A stretch of DNA of 64,000 nucleotides, taken from NCBI GenBank assembly GCA_023101885.1, contig JALPQD010000027.1:6425021-6489020 (forward strand). Reading direction: 5' to 3'. Under the pieces are notes generated by a model. It was given only the letters and a program-made list of their open reading frames with translations. It ran no database searches and was not told where the DNA came from. Numbering within the stretch: the stretch's first letter is position 1; every line of letters begins with the position of its first letter. Below, one piece after another: positions 23,611 to 34,604 of the stretch. The translations under genes were made by a program, and so were the position numbers. This DNA is from Typhlomys cinereus. Taxonomy: Eukaryota; Chordata; Mammalia; Rodentia; Platacanthomyidae.

Positions 23611-23975
23611 GTATTTTTATGTGTATGTGCAGGTGCATGTAGTGCAGGTGTGTGTACAAGGGCATGTGCATGTGTGTCTCTGTGTGCATGCCTGTGGTTG
23701 TGTGACTAGAGGAGGGAGGACAATGTTTCATCCTCACTCCTCTGGGACCACCCCCTTGTTCTTTGAAACAAGTTCTCTCATTGACCCGAGCTGGTCAAGT
23801 AAGCAAGAATGGCTGGCTGGCCAGTGAACCCAAGGATTTGCCTGTCCCCCTTCTTAGTGCTCAGATTATAAGCATGTACTACCATGCTTGACTTTTTAAA
23901 GATGGGCTCTAGGGGTGCCACTCAGTTCTGCTTGTGAGGCAAGCACCGTGCTGACTGAGCCATCTTTCTGGCCGG
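23611..23975 (-). mobile_element. B3-class SINE body, antisense
   Basis: TG-rich start, 'ttctttgaaacaagttctctc', 'gtgctcagattataagcatg', and head 'gctgactgagccatctttctgg'. Confidence 0.85.
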
Positions 23976-24300
23976 AATGATATTTTCCCAGAGTACCCCC
24001 TGCCTGCTCACTGCTATGTCATCTAGGCTCGCTTCTCTACAGCGGCAGAGCTGAGTGGTACCGCCAGGCGTCATGTGGTCCCAGAACCTCAGCACTTACC
24101 GCCTGGCGTTTTGTGCAATGCAGCAGCTTGGTTTTTATTTTTAAGAGAGACTCAGATATCAAGTTTTCAAACATTTTCATTGCCCCAGGAGAAGCTTCAT
24201 CTCCACTAGAAGAACATCTCCGCTGTTCTGCCTCCTTTTTCTGAGGACTCACCTGCTTCTGGGACTTCACATGTGTGGATAGCGCAGCGTGCTATGGTCT
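23976..24300. other. No gene recognised
   Basis: No credible open frame or named repeat. Confidence 0.4.
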
Positions 24301-24304
24301 GTGA

Positions 24305-24705
24305 CAAGCTCCTTTTGTTTCACACAGTGCTGTAGTGAAAACGTGACCCAAGCAGTTCAGAGGGCCAAGGGGATTTTTATTCAGCTCATCATGATGTTAT
24401 TATTCCAGTCGAGGGCACCGGCCTCAGCTCCACCAGAGGAAGAGCTGAGACAGAGGGGACGACCCAGACCTACCTTCTAGCCTGCTGGTCAGCCAAAGCA
24501 TACCAGGCTTCTCTCTCCCTTATCTGCCTGTTCAGGATATGATCCTAACCACCTGGGCAGAGTCTTCCCACATCAACTACATCACCTCCGTGTAGGAGTG
24601 CTCAGAGATGTGTCTTAACTAAATAATTCTTCCTAGGTGTGTCTAAAGGCTCATTTCTCAGTTGTCAAGTTGACATCTGAATCTAACTGTCGACACATCC
24701 TGTCT
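24305..24705 (-). mobile_element. LTR, MaLR-like (family E), antisense
   Basis: Right end 'cagttgtcaagttgacatct' is the reverse of the usual 'gtcaacttgac' LTR start. Left part 'gatttttattcagctcatca' holds the antisense poly(A) region. Confidence 0.6.
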
Positions 24706-25014
24706 TCATGTCCCAGTAGACTCAGGGGCATAGTGCCTGAGTCATAGACGATGCCACGCCTTGAAGATTCTATGTTCTTTATCTATATAACAGTGATAAG
24801 GTCTCATTTGTAAAACAGCCAGTGAGAGATTAAGATCAATGCCCAGTGAACTAGAATAATTGTAGCAATATGCTCAATTATTCAAGCATATAAGAAGTAG
24901 AGCAGCATGTTGTAATAAGTATCTTCAAATCCTTGAAGTTATATAAATGGGGCCTATTATCCTCTTACTACATCAACCTTTGCTCATGTCACTAGATGTC
25001 AGGGTTACTTTTCT

Positions 25015-25335
25015 TTTATGGCTATGAGACAACACACATACAGAACTTAAGGGAGAGAGGGAGATTTATTTGCTTATGAATTCAGAGGGGATATAGTTCA
25101 TTATGGTGGGAATCACAAAGTAGATAGCTGGAGGTAGAAGCAGGAGGCTGGTTCAGGTCACTGCAGCCATCAGGAAGCAGAGAGAGTGAGAGCAAAGTGA
25201 GAGGAAGCAATGCTGGGCTACCAAACCTCAAGGCCTGCTCTCATCATATGCTTTCCTCCTGCAAGGCTCCACCTCTTAACAGTGCCACAATCTTTCCAAA
25301 CATTAGCACCAGCAAAGGATGCAAACACATGAGCG
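25015..25335 (-). mobile_element. LTR, MaLR-like (family E), antisense
   Basis: Shares 'taccaaacctcaaggcc' and 'ctgcaaggctccacctc' with the copy at 34225-34590, in the same order. The start 'ggagatttatttgctta' is the antisense promoter-distal region. Confidence 0.65.
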
Positions 25336-25354
25336 CACGTGCATATGTGCGTGC

Positions 25355-25382
25355 ATGCATGTGTGTGTGTGTGTGTGTGTTT
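25355..25382. repeat. (TG)n microsatellite
   Basis: Short TG run between two LTRs. Confidence 0.85.
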
Positions 25383-25418
25383 AATCATATTCAAGCAAGG
25401 ACACCAGGTTTGTACAGT

Positions 25419-25825
25419 GTACTAGTTAGATACATGTGTCAACTTGATAACTGAGAGGTGAGCCTTCAGATATACCTATGAAGAATTTTTTAGGCTTGAC
25501 AAGTCTCTCAACAAGCTTGTAGGAGATATCTAACTGATGTGGAAAGACTCAGCCTATAGTGGGCAGGTCCATTCCTTGGGCAAGTAAATAACACAGACAG
25601 AACTGGCTCATTATTTTTGCAGACTGGAGAGTAAGAACGTGGGCCTTTCTCTCGGTTCTTCCTGTGTGTGGTGTAGTCAGTTCCCCTGGCTCCTGATGTT
25701 GGAGCCAGCTGTAGTAAAGAATTATAACTTTGAACTGTAAGCTGACAAAAAAGAAAAAACCCTTGTTCTCCTAAGTCATTTGGATCCAGTATTCATGCAG
25801 CAATGGGAAGATGAACTAGACATGC
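25419..25825 (+). mobile_element. LTR, MaLR-type family A, diverged
   Basis: Begins 'tgtactagttagatacatg' and keeps 'gtgtcaacttgat' plus the GC-rich promoter block, but is clearly more diverged than the other copies, including the 3' end. Confidence 0.75.
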
Positions 25826-25861
25826 TGTATGAGCTTCTACCTGCTGAGCCATCTCATCCGC

Positions 25862-26030
25862 CTCATTGTGGTTTCGATTCGAGTTTTTCTGATGTCTAAG
25901 CATATTCTTTGAAGAAGTACACAAGGTTATTTGACTTAGTGTCAATAACTTTTAAGATCTCTTTACATATGATGGTTTCTAGTTCCTTATTAGATCTATG
26001 ATTTTTGCCAAGTCTCTGTGGCTAGGTTTT
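25862..26030 (-). mobile_element. Old LINE-1 fragment, antisense
   Basis: 'ttctgatgtctaagcatattc' through 'gatttttgccaagtctctg' resembles L1 ORF2 C-terminal sequence reversed. Interrupted by an ID-type head at 26040-26095. Confidence 0.5.
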
Positions 26031-26039
26031 CTTGTACTG

Positions 26040-26095
26040 TCTTGGTGTGGTGCGTGAGTCAAGCCCTCTACCAACTGAGCTACATCCCTAACACC
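26040..26095 (-). mobile_element. ID-class head, antisense
   Basis: 'caagccctctaccaactgagc' followed by 'tacatccctaacacc'. Confidence 0.7.
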
Positions 26096-26425
26096 CTCAT
26101 CCTACTTACCTGCTTTTTTAAATTTTATTTTTATTCTTCTGCAGTTTCATTCATGAATACAATGAATTTATATTATTTACGCCCCCTTTTAACCCAATCC
26201 TATCCCTCCTTTTACCATTGCAAGTCATCTTCTTCCTTACAGGCCTCCTTCCTATGTCTTTCTGTATGTGTGGCCCACTGAATTTTCCCTGGGTTGCCTG
26301 TATGGATTGTGTCTGGAAACATGCTGGAGCATGAATCATATGTAACGGTGGGTCTAGCATTGAGACAAGCTCCTCCTCTTCCCCCTTCCAGCATTAACCT
26401 TCATCAGTCTCTCAGGAAGGCGTGG

Positions 26426-26495
26426 GGCCTCTTGAGATCTTTCCCCTTCCATGGTGAAATGGCCTCTTGAGATCTTTTCCCTTCCATGGTGAAAT
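26426..26495. repeat. 35-bp tandem duplication
   Basis: 26426-26460 and 26461-26495 are adjacent and differ at one base. Lies in the L1 3' UTR. Confidence 0.95.
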
Positions 26496-26732
26496 GTAGG
26501 TAGGCCAAATCTTGGGTGAGTCTTTGGATGTGCACACAGCTGCAGGGAGTTCATGGCTGCAGCAACCCCATCATGTTCAGAAGATACTATTTAGCCACAC
26601 CCTTTCCCTCCCTGAGTTCTTACATTCTTTCTGCCCCTTCTTCCTTGATGTTTCCTGAGTTTAGGGTGGAGGGTGTTTTAGATGTCCTATTTAGGGCATC
26701 TGTCTGTATTTCTTTTGAGTTTTACAGTTTTC

Positions 26733-26735
<3 letters not shown>

Positions 26736-26782
<47 letters not shown>
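26736..26782. repeat. (CT)n microsatellite
   Basis: Pure CT dinucleotide followed by a short GT run. Confidence 0.95.
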
Positions 26783-26784
<2 letters not shown>

Positions 26785-27229
26785 CTGTGTGTGTGTTCTC
26801 AATCTCTATTCTGAGTTACATTTCTATCTTCAAGTGTGAGGCCAGAGTCCAGCTGCGACCCAGGCGTCCCAGCACCATTTGCTAAAGAAGACTGCTCTTT
26901 CCACATTCTTCACACTCTGGTTGAACATCAGCCAGGCGTCCGCATGAGGATTTATTTCCAGATTCTCACTTTCCATGGATCGATACGCCTATCCTATGCC
27001 AGCAGCCCACGATCTGGATTACTAAAGCTTCGCAGAAGGTTTGGAAATCGGGAAGTGTGAACCTCCCACCTCCACAACTTCCTTCTTCCCTTTCAAGAAC
27101 ATTTTGGCCATTTCTGATTCCTCACGAGTTCCTATGAATGTTACAATCACAGCAATCTCTTTCAAAGAGTAAAGCGTGAATTTGAGAATGCTTCTAAGCC
27201 AGTATGCTATCTATTGATCCATCACATCA

Positions 27230-28180
27230 TGCTGTATATGACGGAGGAATGACAGGCACTGTTCAGCACTGTGTGGTCAGCCATACCGTGGTGGCCTTTG
27301 CAGAAGGCCATTCCCCAGCAAGGCTTGGCCACTGTACCCTTGAATTCTCAGCAGCTATGACAGCCCACAAGACATCTGAATAAGATGGGGTCTGTCAACA
27401 TTCCATTGACAAGATGGGGGGGCTCTGGTGGCCCTCTCTTGAAGATTCGCAAGTAGTAGAGGAGAGAAAAGGGCTTCTCTTAAGACGTAACCACACCTCA
27501 CCTGGCCTTGGACAAGAATGTTCCAAGGTCCCCCAGAGACAATGTGGAGGGACACACAGTCAGGAGCATGGCTTAAAACATTCTGTCGCCTCCAATTACC
27601 AGTCTGATATTGAAAGAGAACCCAAAGGTCCCCACAAGCTTGGTGAGTCCTTTGGGTGCCAGACCCTAGCATCTTATCTGTAGCAAGAATACTATATTCT
27701 GAATCCCAGTGCTTCTGCTTGCCAGGCAAACACTTTAACCATGGAGCTGTCTCTTTGACGGACACAGTTAGAGCCTGGATCCCCCAGCTGCTTTAAGAGT
27801 CTGCTCTGGTCTCCCCCACCAGGTTAAGTAGGTTCTAGCAGCAGCACTGGGTGCCTGAGTCATTTCCTCACAAATCGATCCCCTCACCCCTTGAGATATG
27901 ATTCTATTGGAATATTATTTTTGGCTTTTAATTTTAAGCAAGTTTAAAAAAAGTGCATCCACTGAAGGAGGACACTGGAATCAATTATAAGCCAATTAGT
28001 GCGGAATTGTTTTCTCATTTCTTCTCTTTGGGTCTCTCTCTATTGGCAGGTTCCCACGTACACCGAGGCTGGGTGCAGCCAAGTGCTATCAGCTTTGCAT
28101 AATGGCTTCAACTGTCATGAGACTGAGGCCACCAGCAGAAGCGCCACTGAGCCTCAAGATATGTGCAACCTTGGATATGT
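27230..28180. other. No gene recognised
   Basis: Frames up to 136 codons without domain similarity. A possible antisense SINE head lies at 27695-27760 ('tttaaccatggagctgtct'). Confidence 0.45.
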
Positions 28181-28412
28181 GCACACACACACACACACAC
28201 AAATACACATGCACACACACATACATACATGTACACACACATACACAGATACACACACAATACACACACACACATGCACACATACACATGCACACATACA
28301 CATGCACACACAAACACATATGTGTGCACACATGCACACACATACACATGCACATACATATACACACACACATACACTCACACTCGCACACGCGAGCACA
28401 CACACACACTCC
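28181..28412. repeat. CA-rich simple repeat
   Basis: CACA/CATACA repeats. All the long histidine/threonine and cysteine/valine frames over it are low-complexity artefacts. Confidence 0.95.
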
Positions 28413-28814
28413 TCCCACCCTTGAAGCCCCGTAACCTTGCCAGCTTTTGCCATTTTCAGGACCATCCACATCAGGCACGACGTTTATCTTGTCTGCTGGG
28501 CATTTATGACTGGATTTTTCTGTTAACAGCCGTCTGGATTGCTGAACAGGAAGGGGAAGACTGCTTTTGGTGGTAGTGTGGCCAGAGGTGGGCATGACAC
28601 TGTCTCTGGCCTGAGAGAGGCCTTGGCCCTTGCTTGGGCCATTAAGGAGCTGTATTGCTTGGGCTAAATGATTGTATTACCGACAGGCAAGTGACCAGAG
28701 GCAAGTCAATGGGCATGATGCCAGGACTTCTTTCAGAAGAGTTAGAAATGCGTGCGTGATCTTCCATTTAGTCTGTCCTCCCTGATGTCCCTCTTCTGAC
28801 CATTGGAGAATGAA

Positions 28815-29335
28815 TGGGGGCTACTTGAGAGGAGGAGGAAGACAGGGGGAGGAGGGAGAGGTTCAAGGGAAAAGGAGGAAGACAGGGAGGAGGAAGGGGA
28901 GGAAAATGGGGAGAAGAAAAAAGAATGCAAGGAAAAAAGGAGGGGAGAGGAGGAGGAAGAATGAAAGAGGAGAGATAAAAAAGAAGGAAGAGGAGGAGGA
29001 AGGAGAGAAAAGATAAAATGGAACAAAGAGGAGGAGGAAGGAAAGAGGAAGAGTGAGAAAGAGGAGGGAAAGGAATAGAGGCAGGAGGAAGGAGAGAAGA
29101 GGAAGAGGAGGAGGGAGAGTAGCAGAGTGGAAGGAAGAAGAGAAGAGAAGGGAGAAGAAAGGAGAGGAAGGAAGAGGAAGAAGGAGAGGAATAAGGGAGA
29201 GGAGGAAGGAGAGGAAAGAGAGAAGGAGGGAGAGAGCAGAGGGGGAGGGAGAGGAGGAAGAAGAGGAGGGAGAGAAGGAAGGAAAGAAGGAGAGAGAGGA
29301 GGAGGGAGAAGAGAGGCAAGAGGGAGAGGAGGAGA
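28815..29335. repeat. Long polypurine (GGA/GAA) tract
   Basis: About 520 bases of almost uninterrupted purine on the plus strand. Produces artefactual Glu/Arg-rich frames on plus and Ser/Leu-rich frames on minus, up to 214 codons. Confidence 0.95.
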
Positions 29336-29739
29336 ACTTTCTCTGCAGGATATTTTTCTCCATCCTGTTTTGGGCTCTGTTCTATTAATGCCTCTGAGGG
29401 GTTAGTTATCACTGAGGCTTGGACTTGTCCTGACTCTAGACTGGACAGCTGTCTTTATGCACTGTTGGGAGGGGACTGAGAGCACAGCTCCCTTCAGGCC
29501 AAAGGAGTCATAATTATAATGTAATACTCAGGTAATATTAAGTCATAAACAACAACCAGTACTTTAGCATTGAGATGTCGCAGACATTGACATGCATTAT
29601 CTCACTTATTTTTGTGCTGACATTCATGTCTTGGAGCTGAAGGGTCCAAGGCACAAAATGGTGAAGTTCAAGGCTGCAGAGGTAGCAAGCGGTTGCTTTG
29701 AAACTTCAGCTTCATTTCCTTTGATTTATGGGTTGCCAG
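29336..29739. other. No gene recognised
   Basis: Mixed sequence, no repeat named. Confidence 0.45.
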
Positions 29740-29958
29740 TGCCAGCTCACTTTCTCATGCAGCTGGCTGGCATGCATTGGCCCTTTCCCTTCATTCTTGA
29801 CTTTGATGTGGTGTGGCCAGTTCCCTCGGCTCCTGCTGGTGTGACTCTACTACCATGATGGAGTGGAACCCGGGATCATGAGCTAAATAAAAATTCTTTC
29901 TTCTGAGTTGTTTGAGCCAGGTATTTATTACAGCAACAGATTATGAAACTAAAACACC
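29740..29958 (+). mobile_element. LTR 3' part, MaLR-like (family C)
   Basis: 'cggctcctgctggtgtgactc', 'gatcatgagctaaataaa' and the end 'acagattatgaaactaaaac' match the 4640-5045 copy. Confidence 0.7.
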
Positions 29959-30029
29959 AAACCATTTTATCACTTTCCTACCAAAGGGAGAATATGCTAG
30001 AAAAAATATGATAGTGCCTGTATTGCACA

Positions 30030-30072
30030 TGTGCATACACACACACTCACATGTGAATACACACATACCCAC
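30030..30072. repeat. CA-rich repeat, left half
   Basis: Continues at 30470 after an inserted LTR. Confidence 0.8.
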
Positions 30073-30469
30073 TGTTGCAGTTACTCTGTGTGTTGCCAAT
30101 AAATTAATGACAAAAATGGCTTAAAGGGGAACAAAGGATGCTTGTGATTGTCCAACTACAATTCTTACTGCGACTTGGCAGGAAAGTCCACACTAATGCC
30201 AGGGGCCAAGGGAACTGGTTACATAATGTCCACAGGACAGATGAGAGAGTGGCAAACTTCCCTTGCCAGACAGAACTTACCTATCAGCTCCCTCTGTCTT
30301 ATCCTGCTGCCCAGGGACTAGTCAACCCACCACAGGCTGGGCCTTCCTCATCAATTAGACAATCTCCTGCAGGCTTTCTCAGGGCTTAGCCCAACTAATA
30401 ATTCTTTACAAATGTGCCCAGAGTTCTAGCTTTCAATTGTCGTGCTAACACCTGTATCTAACTATGACA
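30073..30469 (-). mobile_element. Solo LTR, MaLR-type family A, inside CA repeat
   Basis: Full-length, antisense, from TGTTGCAGTTAC to ATCTAACTATGACA. Flanks CCCAC (30068-30072) and TCCAC (30470-30474) give a 4/5 TSD. Both neighbours are CA-rich. Confidence 0.92.
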
Positions 30470-31105
30470 TCCACACTCAAATACACATGCACACTCACAT
30501 ATATGTACACATACCCATGCATATACAGATATGCATACTCACATGTATACGCACCCATGTCCATACTCTCACACACATGTATGCTTACATGCATATACAT
30601 ACACACTCCAACACATCTTCACATGGGTATACAAGCTACATATTCAACACACATGCATATTCATATGTGTGCACATATATGCATGCTCACATATATGCAT
30701 ATTCATAACACACACATATCTATGCTCACACGCATATGCATGTAGATGCATGCCCATACACACGCCTACTCACATGTATATACATACATACTCATGTTTA
30801 CATACATACTCATGTTCACACACATGCCCACTCACATGGGTGCAAATACATACCATGCATGCATGCCTACCTGCATGCCTACAATACATATGCATGCTCA
30901 CACATATGCACACATATACCACATACATGCCTATGTGCATGTGTGTGCGCACATGCACACACACATGATACACATGCCTATTCACACACATACACCTATA
31001 CATCCAAGCTCACACACATATATGCACCACCCATATCCCATACATACACTCACATAACTCATATACACACAAGCAACACATACCACATCTCACTTCACAT
31101 TAATC
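30470..31105. repeat. CACATA-type low-complexity block
   Basis: About 640 bases of irregular CACA/CATATG/CATGCA words with no fixed period. Frames here are artefacts. Confidence 0.9.
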
Positions 31106-31109
31106 ACAC

Positions 31110-31778
31110 ATGTTTATTTATGGGCCGATTGTCAGGTAGAGCTGAGATAAAAATGTGATGTTATAATCTTGCTCGCCCAAAAAACATCCAGAAGCATGAA
31201 GATGGTTGACAGAAGGACTCATCTGGGAAACAGAAGAGAGTTGCTTGCCAGCATCCGGCAGGAACACAGGCACCCTTCACTCCACGGGGCTGCTGGGAAC
31301 TGCGTGAGCACAAGTCGAGGAGGAGATCAGATAAACCACGTGTCGACTCCTCTGACTTGCAAGAGTATTTTCAAAACTCCCCACTGAACAGCCCTTGGAA
31401 CCTCCTGGAATTTCAGAGATGACATCCACCCTGCAGCCCTTGCACTTGCCCAGGCTAAACAGAGTGCAGCTGTTTCGGCTCACCTGGGGACCAGACTCAG
31501 GAGTTCCTCTGGAAGGCTGACCGGTTCTTTCTTCTCACTTATTGTTCCCAAAAAACCCCACTAATTCCAGAGAGTTCATGGGAATAATTGAAGGCTTATT
31601 TTCTTCGCATTTCTCCCAGAGGGAGCCACAGTCACCTTAGTGCCTCTGTCCCGGAGGGAGGCTATATTTCTGTACTCTTCCCCACATGAAACTTGGATTT
31701 GCTTGCCAAGACTCTAGTGGTGCAAGCTTGAAAGGGATTTGTCAGGTCATGAAGCACTCCTGTAGCTGGAGGTTTTGT
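31110..31778. other. Repeat-free, non-coding island; no gene recognised
   Basis: About 670 bases of balanced composition with no repeat I can identify and no long open frame. Confidence 0.5.
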
Positions 31779-31779
31779 G

Positions 31780-32040
31780 TGCGTATGCATGTGTGCAGGT
31801 GTGTTTATGTGTGTATGTGGGTGTGTACGGGTATAGATATGCTTACACATGCGTGTGTAGGCCGGAGATCAACAGTGGGAGCATCAGTCACTCCATGCTT
31901 TAGTTTTTTGAGACAAGATCTTCTCGCTACCTCTAGAGTACATGGTTTAAACTAGACAGGCTGGCTAGGCAAGATCTGGGGATCTGCCTGTTCCCTGCCT
32001 CCCTAGTGCTTGAACAGATGCATGCTAATAATGCCAAACT
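31780..32040 (-). mobile_element. B3-class SINE, antisense, head missing
   Basis: TG-rich tail, 'ttttgagacaagatcttctcg', and 'gggatctgcctgttccctg'; the tRNA-derived head is absent. Confidence 0.7.
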
Positions 32041-32054
32041 GAAAATACAATTTA

Positions 32055-32114
32055 AAGCTGAAGTGTAGCCCAGTGGATACAGCGCTTGCCTCACATGCAT
32101 GAAGCCCTGGGGCT

Positions 32115-32167
<53 letters not shown>

Positions 32168-32295
32168 GTCCCTGGATGAACCAGGTGAAGTGGTGCACAC
32201 CTGTCATCACAGAACATGAAAGGTAGAGAGGAGGATTAGAAGTTCAAGGCCGTTCTCAGCTACAGAACTAGGTGACATGAGACTCTGTCTTAAAA
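32055..32295 (+). mobile_element. B4 SINE with (CA)n in its linker
   Basis: ID head 'gtgtagcccagtggatacagc', then pure (CA)n at 32116-32165, then the B1-like half ('gaagttcaaggccgttctcag', 'gactctgtcttaaaac'). The microsatellite expanded at the junction of the two SINE halves. Confidence 0.88.
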
Positions 32296-32344
32296 CACAT
32301 TGTACCTTTTACCTTCTTGGCAGTTTGCCTTCAAAGTGACTGAT

Positions 32345-32722
32345 GTGCCTATATGACCAAGCAACTGCAGGAATAAGGGTTCTATTCTGGCTTACAATTC
32401 TAGTTACAGATCATAATCCAGCTTGACAGGAGAATTATACTAACACCAGGAACCAAGGGAACCATATCCACAGGGATTACTGAGAAAAAGGACATACTTT
32501 CTCTCTTGCCAGAAAGCCTTTATACCAACATGCTAAAAAACTAAGTCATCTCTCTCCATCTGATCCACCTGCCCAAGGAACGGGCATGGACTGTGTCTTT
32601 ACACATTAGTTAGAAAATCTCCTGCAGGCTTGTTCAGGGCTTCCTCAACTACCAATTCTTCACAAATATGTCTAGAACTCAACTTTTCAATTGTCAAATT
32701 TACACCTATATCTAACTAGCAC
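32345..32722 (-). mobile_element. LTR, MaLR-type family A, antisense
   Basis: 'ctcctgcaggcttgttcaggg', 'attcttcacaaatatgtct' and 'ttcaattgtcaaatttacacc' are the reverse of the LTR start. The poly(A) end on the left is degraded. Confidence 0.8.
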
Positions 32723-32726
32723 AACT

Positions 32727-32850
32727 AGCACACCTTCATCTTCCTCGTCCTCCTCGTCCTCCTCGTCCTCGTCCTACCTCCTCCTCCTCCTTCTCCTCCT
32801 CCTCTTCTCCTCCTCCTCCTCCTCCCCTCCTCCTTCTCCTCTTTCTTCTA
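32727..32850. repeat. CCT/CTCGT pyrimidine repeat
   Basis: Triplet-like CCT repeats, with a 'cctcgtcct' variant at 32740-32775. Confidence 0.9.
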
Positions 32851-33570
32851 GTAAATACTGCACGCATGCATAAAGCGCAGTTGCTTTGCTTTCACTCATT
32901 CTCTTTCCCCAGGTTATCTGATTTGTGAAATGTCAGAGAATCACTAAACACACAAACGTACCAAGATCCCAGCTGAACCAGATGTAGTAAGAGAGGGAAG
33001 AGTTAATGCCAATCACCAGAAGTCTGGCACGTTACACAGCCAAGTGCCAGGTGGTTGGGTTGACTTCACAAATGAGTACATGTTTATGAAGGAATCTAGG
33101 ACAGAGCTGGAGAAACCAGTTCTTATTCGGAGAAAATGGAGTTAATGAGTGCTTGTGAGAAAGTTTGCAATCAAAGTAGAAAATAAATTGAGTCACATCA
33201 CTGATTCACATCTGTAAAGAAAGGAAATGTTGTCGTAACTGGAAATCTTACTTCCAACTTAATACTTGGGACAAATGCTGGGATTTCTATCAGCTAAAGG
33301 AAAAACTCTTCTGGATTCTAGTGCTAGCATAATATTAAAGTTTGTTCCCAACACCTTACACAATGGTAATAATTCAGATGGTTAACTTTTTTTTTTCATG
33401 AGTTAAAGCAGAAATAGAATTTCTTGTAAAAAAAAAAAAAACCCGGATGGTATTTCTAGTACTAGAATACCTCTATGCTCATATTTAGTTTGTATTATGT
33501 GAACTGACCACAGAATTGACTATAGAAGTTAATGGCTTTGGAAGTACTCAAGATACAAATGCAAGAGTTA
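32851..33570. other. No gene recognised
   Basis: AT-rich sequence with poly(T) near 33390 and poly(A) near 33430, no named repeat. Confidence 0.45.
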
Positions 33571-33574
33571 GTAA

Positions 33575-33837
33575 TAGTTTTTTTTGTTCCTTTTCTTTTT
33601 CCTTTCTCCCTCCCTCTTTTCTACCTTCCTTCTTTCCCTTATTTTCCTTTCTCCCTCCCTCCTTTTCCTCATTTCTCCACCTTCCCTCCTCCTCCTTCTT
33701 TCCTTTCCCTTCCTACCCTCCCTCCCTCCTTCCCTCCTCCTCCTTCTTTCCTTTCCCTTCCTACCCTCCCTCCCTCCTTCCCTCCTCCTCCTTCCTACTC
33801 TCCCTCCCTCCCTTCTTTCCTTCCTTCCTTTCTTTTT
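33575..33837. repeat. Polypyrimidine tract with 48-bp tandem units
   Basis: About 260 bases of C/T. A 48-bp unit repeats exactly with anchors at 33682, 33730 and 33778. Confidence 0.95.
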
Positions 33838-34005
33838 TAAGACAGGGTCTCATGTAGCTGGCTATGTAGACATGGATGACCTTGAAGGAAGGAATGATGC
33901 TCCTGCCTCTACCTCTCAAGTCCTGTGGCACCTTGTTGGGCTCATGCAGAGCTGGGGCTGAACATGCTGGGCAAGCTCCCTGCCCACTAGGCTACAGTTA
34001 AAGCA
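33838..34005 (-). mobile_element. B4 SINE, antisense
   Basis: 'agacagggtctcatgtagct' (B1-like) followed by 'catgctgggcaagctccctg' (ID-like). The adjacent pyrimidine tract is its reversed, expanded tail. Confidence 0.8.
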
Positions 34006-34224
34006 CGAAGTTCTGATGATCACACATGTATCTGTGGCTTGCTACATTTCAAGGTGTGCATTTCATTGTGTGTATCTTCTGTCATAAATTGTTTGCTTCT
34101 TACTGATAGATGCCTGAGGTGCTTTTAGCTTCCATGATGAAAGAAACTACAAGAAATCTTGCAAGAAGCTTTGGGGGATGTTTTTATTTTACAGAGAATA
34201 AAAAAAAATACCTGGAGTGAGACA

Positions 34225-34590
34225 CCTGGGTGAACATGATGCATTTGTGAGGTCCTTTTCCCAATGCTGGGACCAAACATCTGACAAGAAGCATCCTAAA
34301 GGAGGAAGGTTTATTTTACCTTGCAGGCTGAGGGGACATGGTCCATCATGGTTGGAGAAGACACGGCAGCAGGTAGCTAGCTGCACACTCCTCACATCTC
34401 TGAAGATCAGGGAGCCACAATGGACAGGAAGTGGGACTAGCTACCAAACCTCAAGGCCCGCCCATAGTGACATACTACCTCCAGCAAGGCTCCACCTCCT
34501 AAAGGTTCCACGCCCTTCCCAAACAACACCCCCTGCTGGGGACCAGGTGTTCACACTCATGAGCCTTCTGGGGACAGTTCACATTTCAGT
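34225..34590 (-). mobile_element. LTR, MaLR-like (family E), antisense
   Basis: 'ggaggaaggtttattttacc' (reverse AATAAA region), 'taccaaacctcaaggcc' and 'gcaaggctccacctcct', in common with the copy at 25015. Confidence 0.7.
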
Positions 34591-34604
34591 TTATAGCAGT
34601 GCAT

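Larger units (their letters stand above)
26105..27220 (-). mobile_element. LINE-1, antisense (3' UTR plus ORF2 piece)
   Basis: T-rich start at 26105 (reverse A-tail), then 3' UTR-like sequence to about 26710 ('gttcttacattctttctgccc'), a (CT)n/(GT)n stretch at 26736-26800, and an ORF2 piece from about 26830 ('cagcaccatttgctaaagaag'). ORF2 is degraded with no open frame. The gap between 3' UTR and ORF2 piece suggests internal loss. Confidence 0.7.

Noticed and set aside
28089..28595. 168-codon minus-strand frame rich in Cys and Val, and the matching plus frames
   Set aside because: It lies over a CA-rich simple repeat; composition alone gives the open frame.
28768..29412. 214-codon minus-strand Ser/Leu/Pro frame
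   Set aside because: Shadow of the polypurine tract, where stop codons are rare on one strand.
30531..31158. 145- and 140-codon His/Tyr/Cys-rich frames
   Set aside because: Low-complexity CACATA block, no domain.
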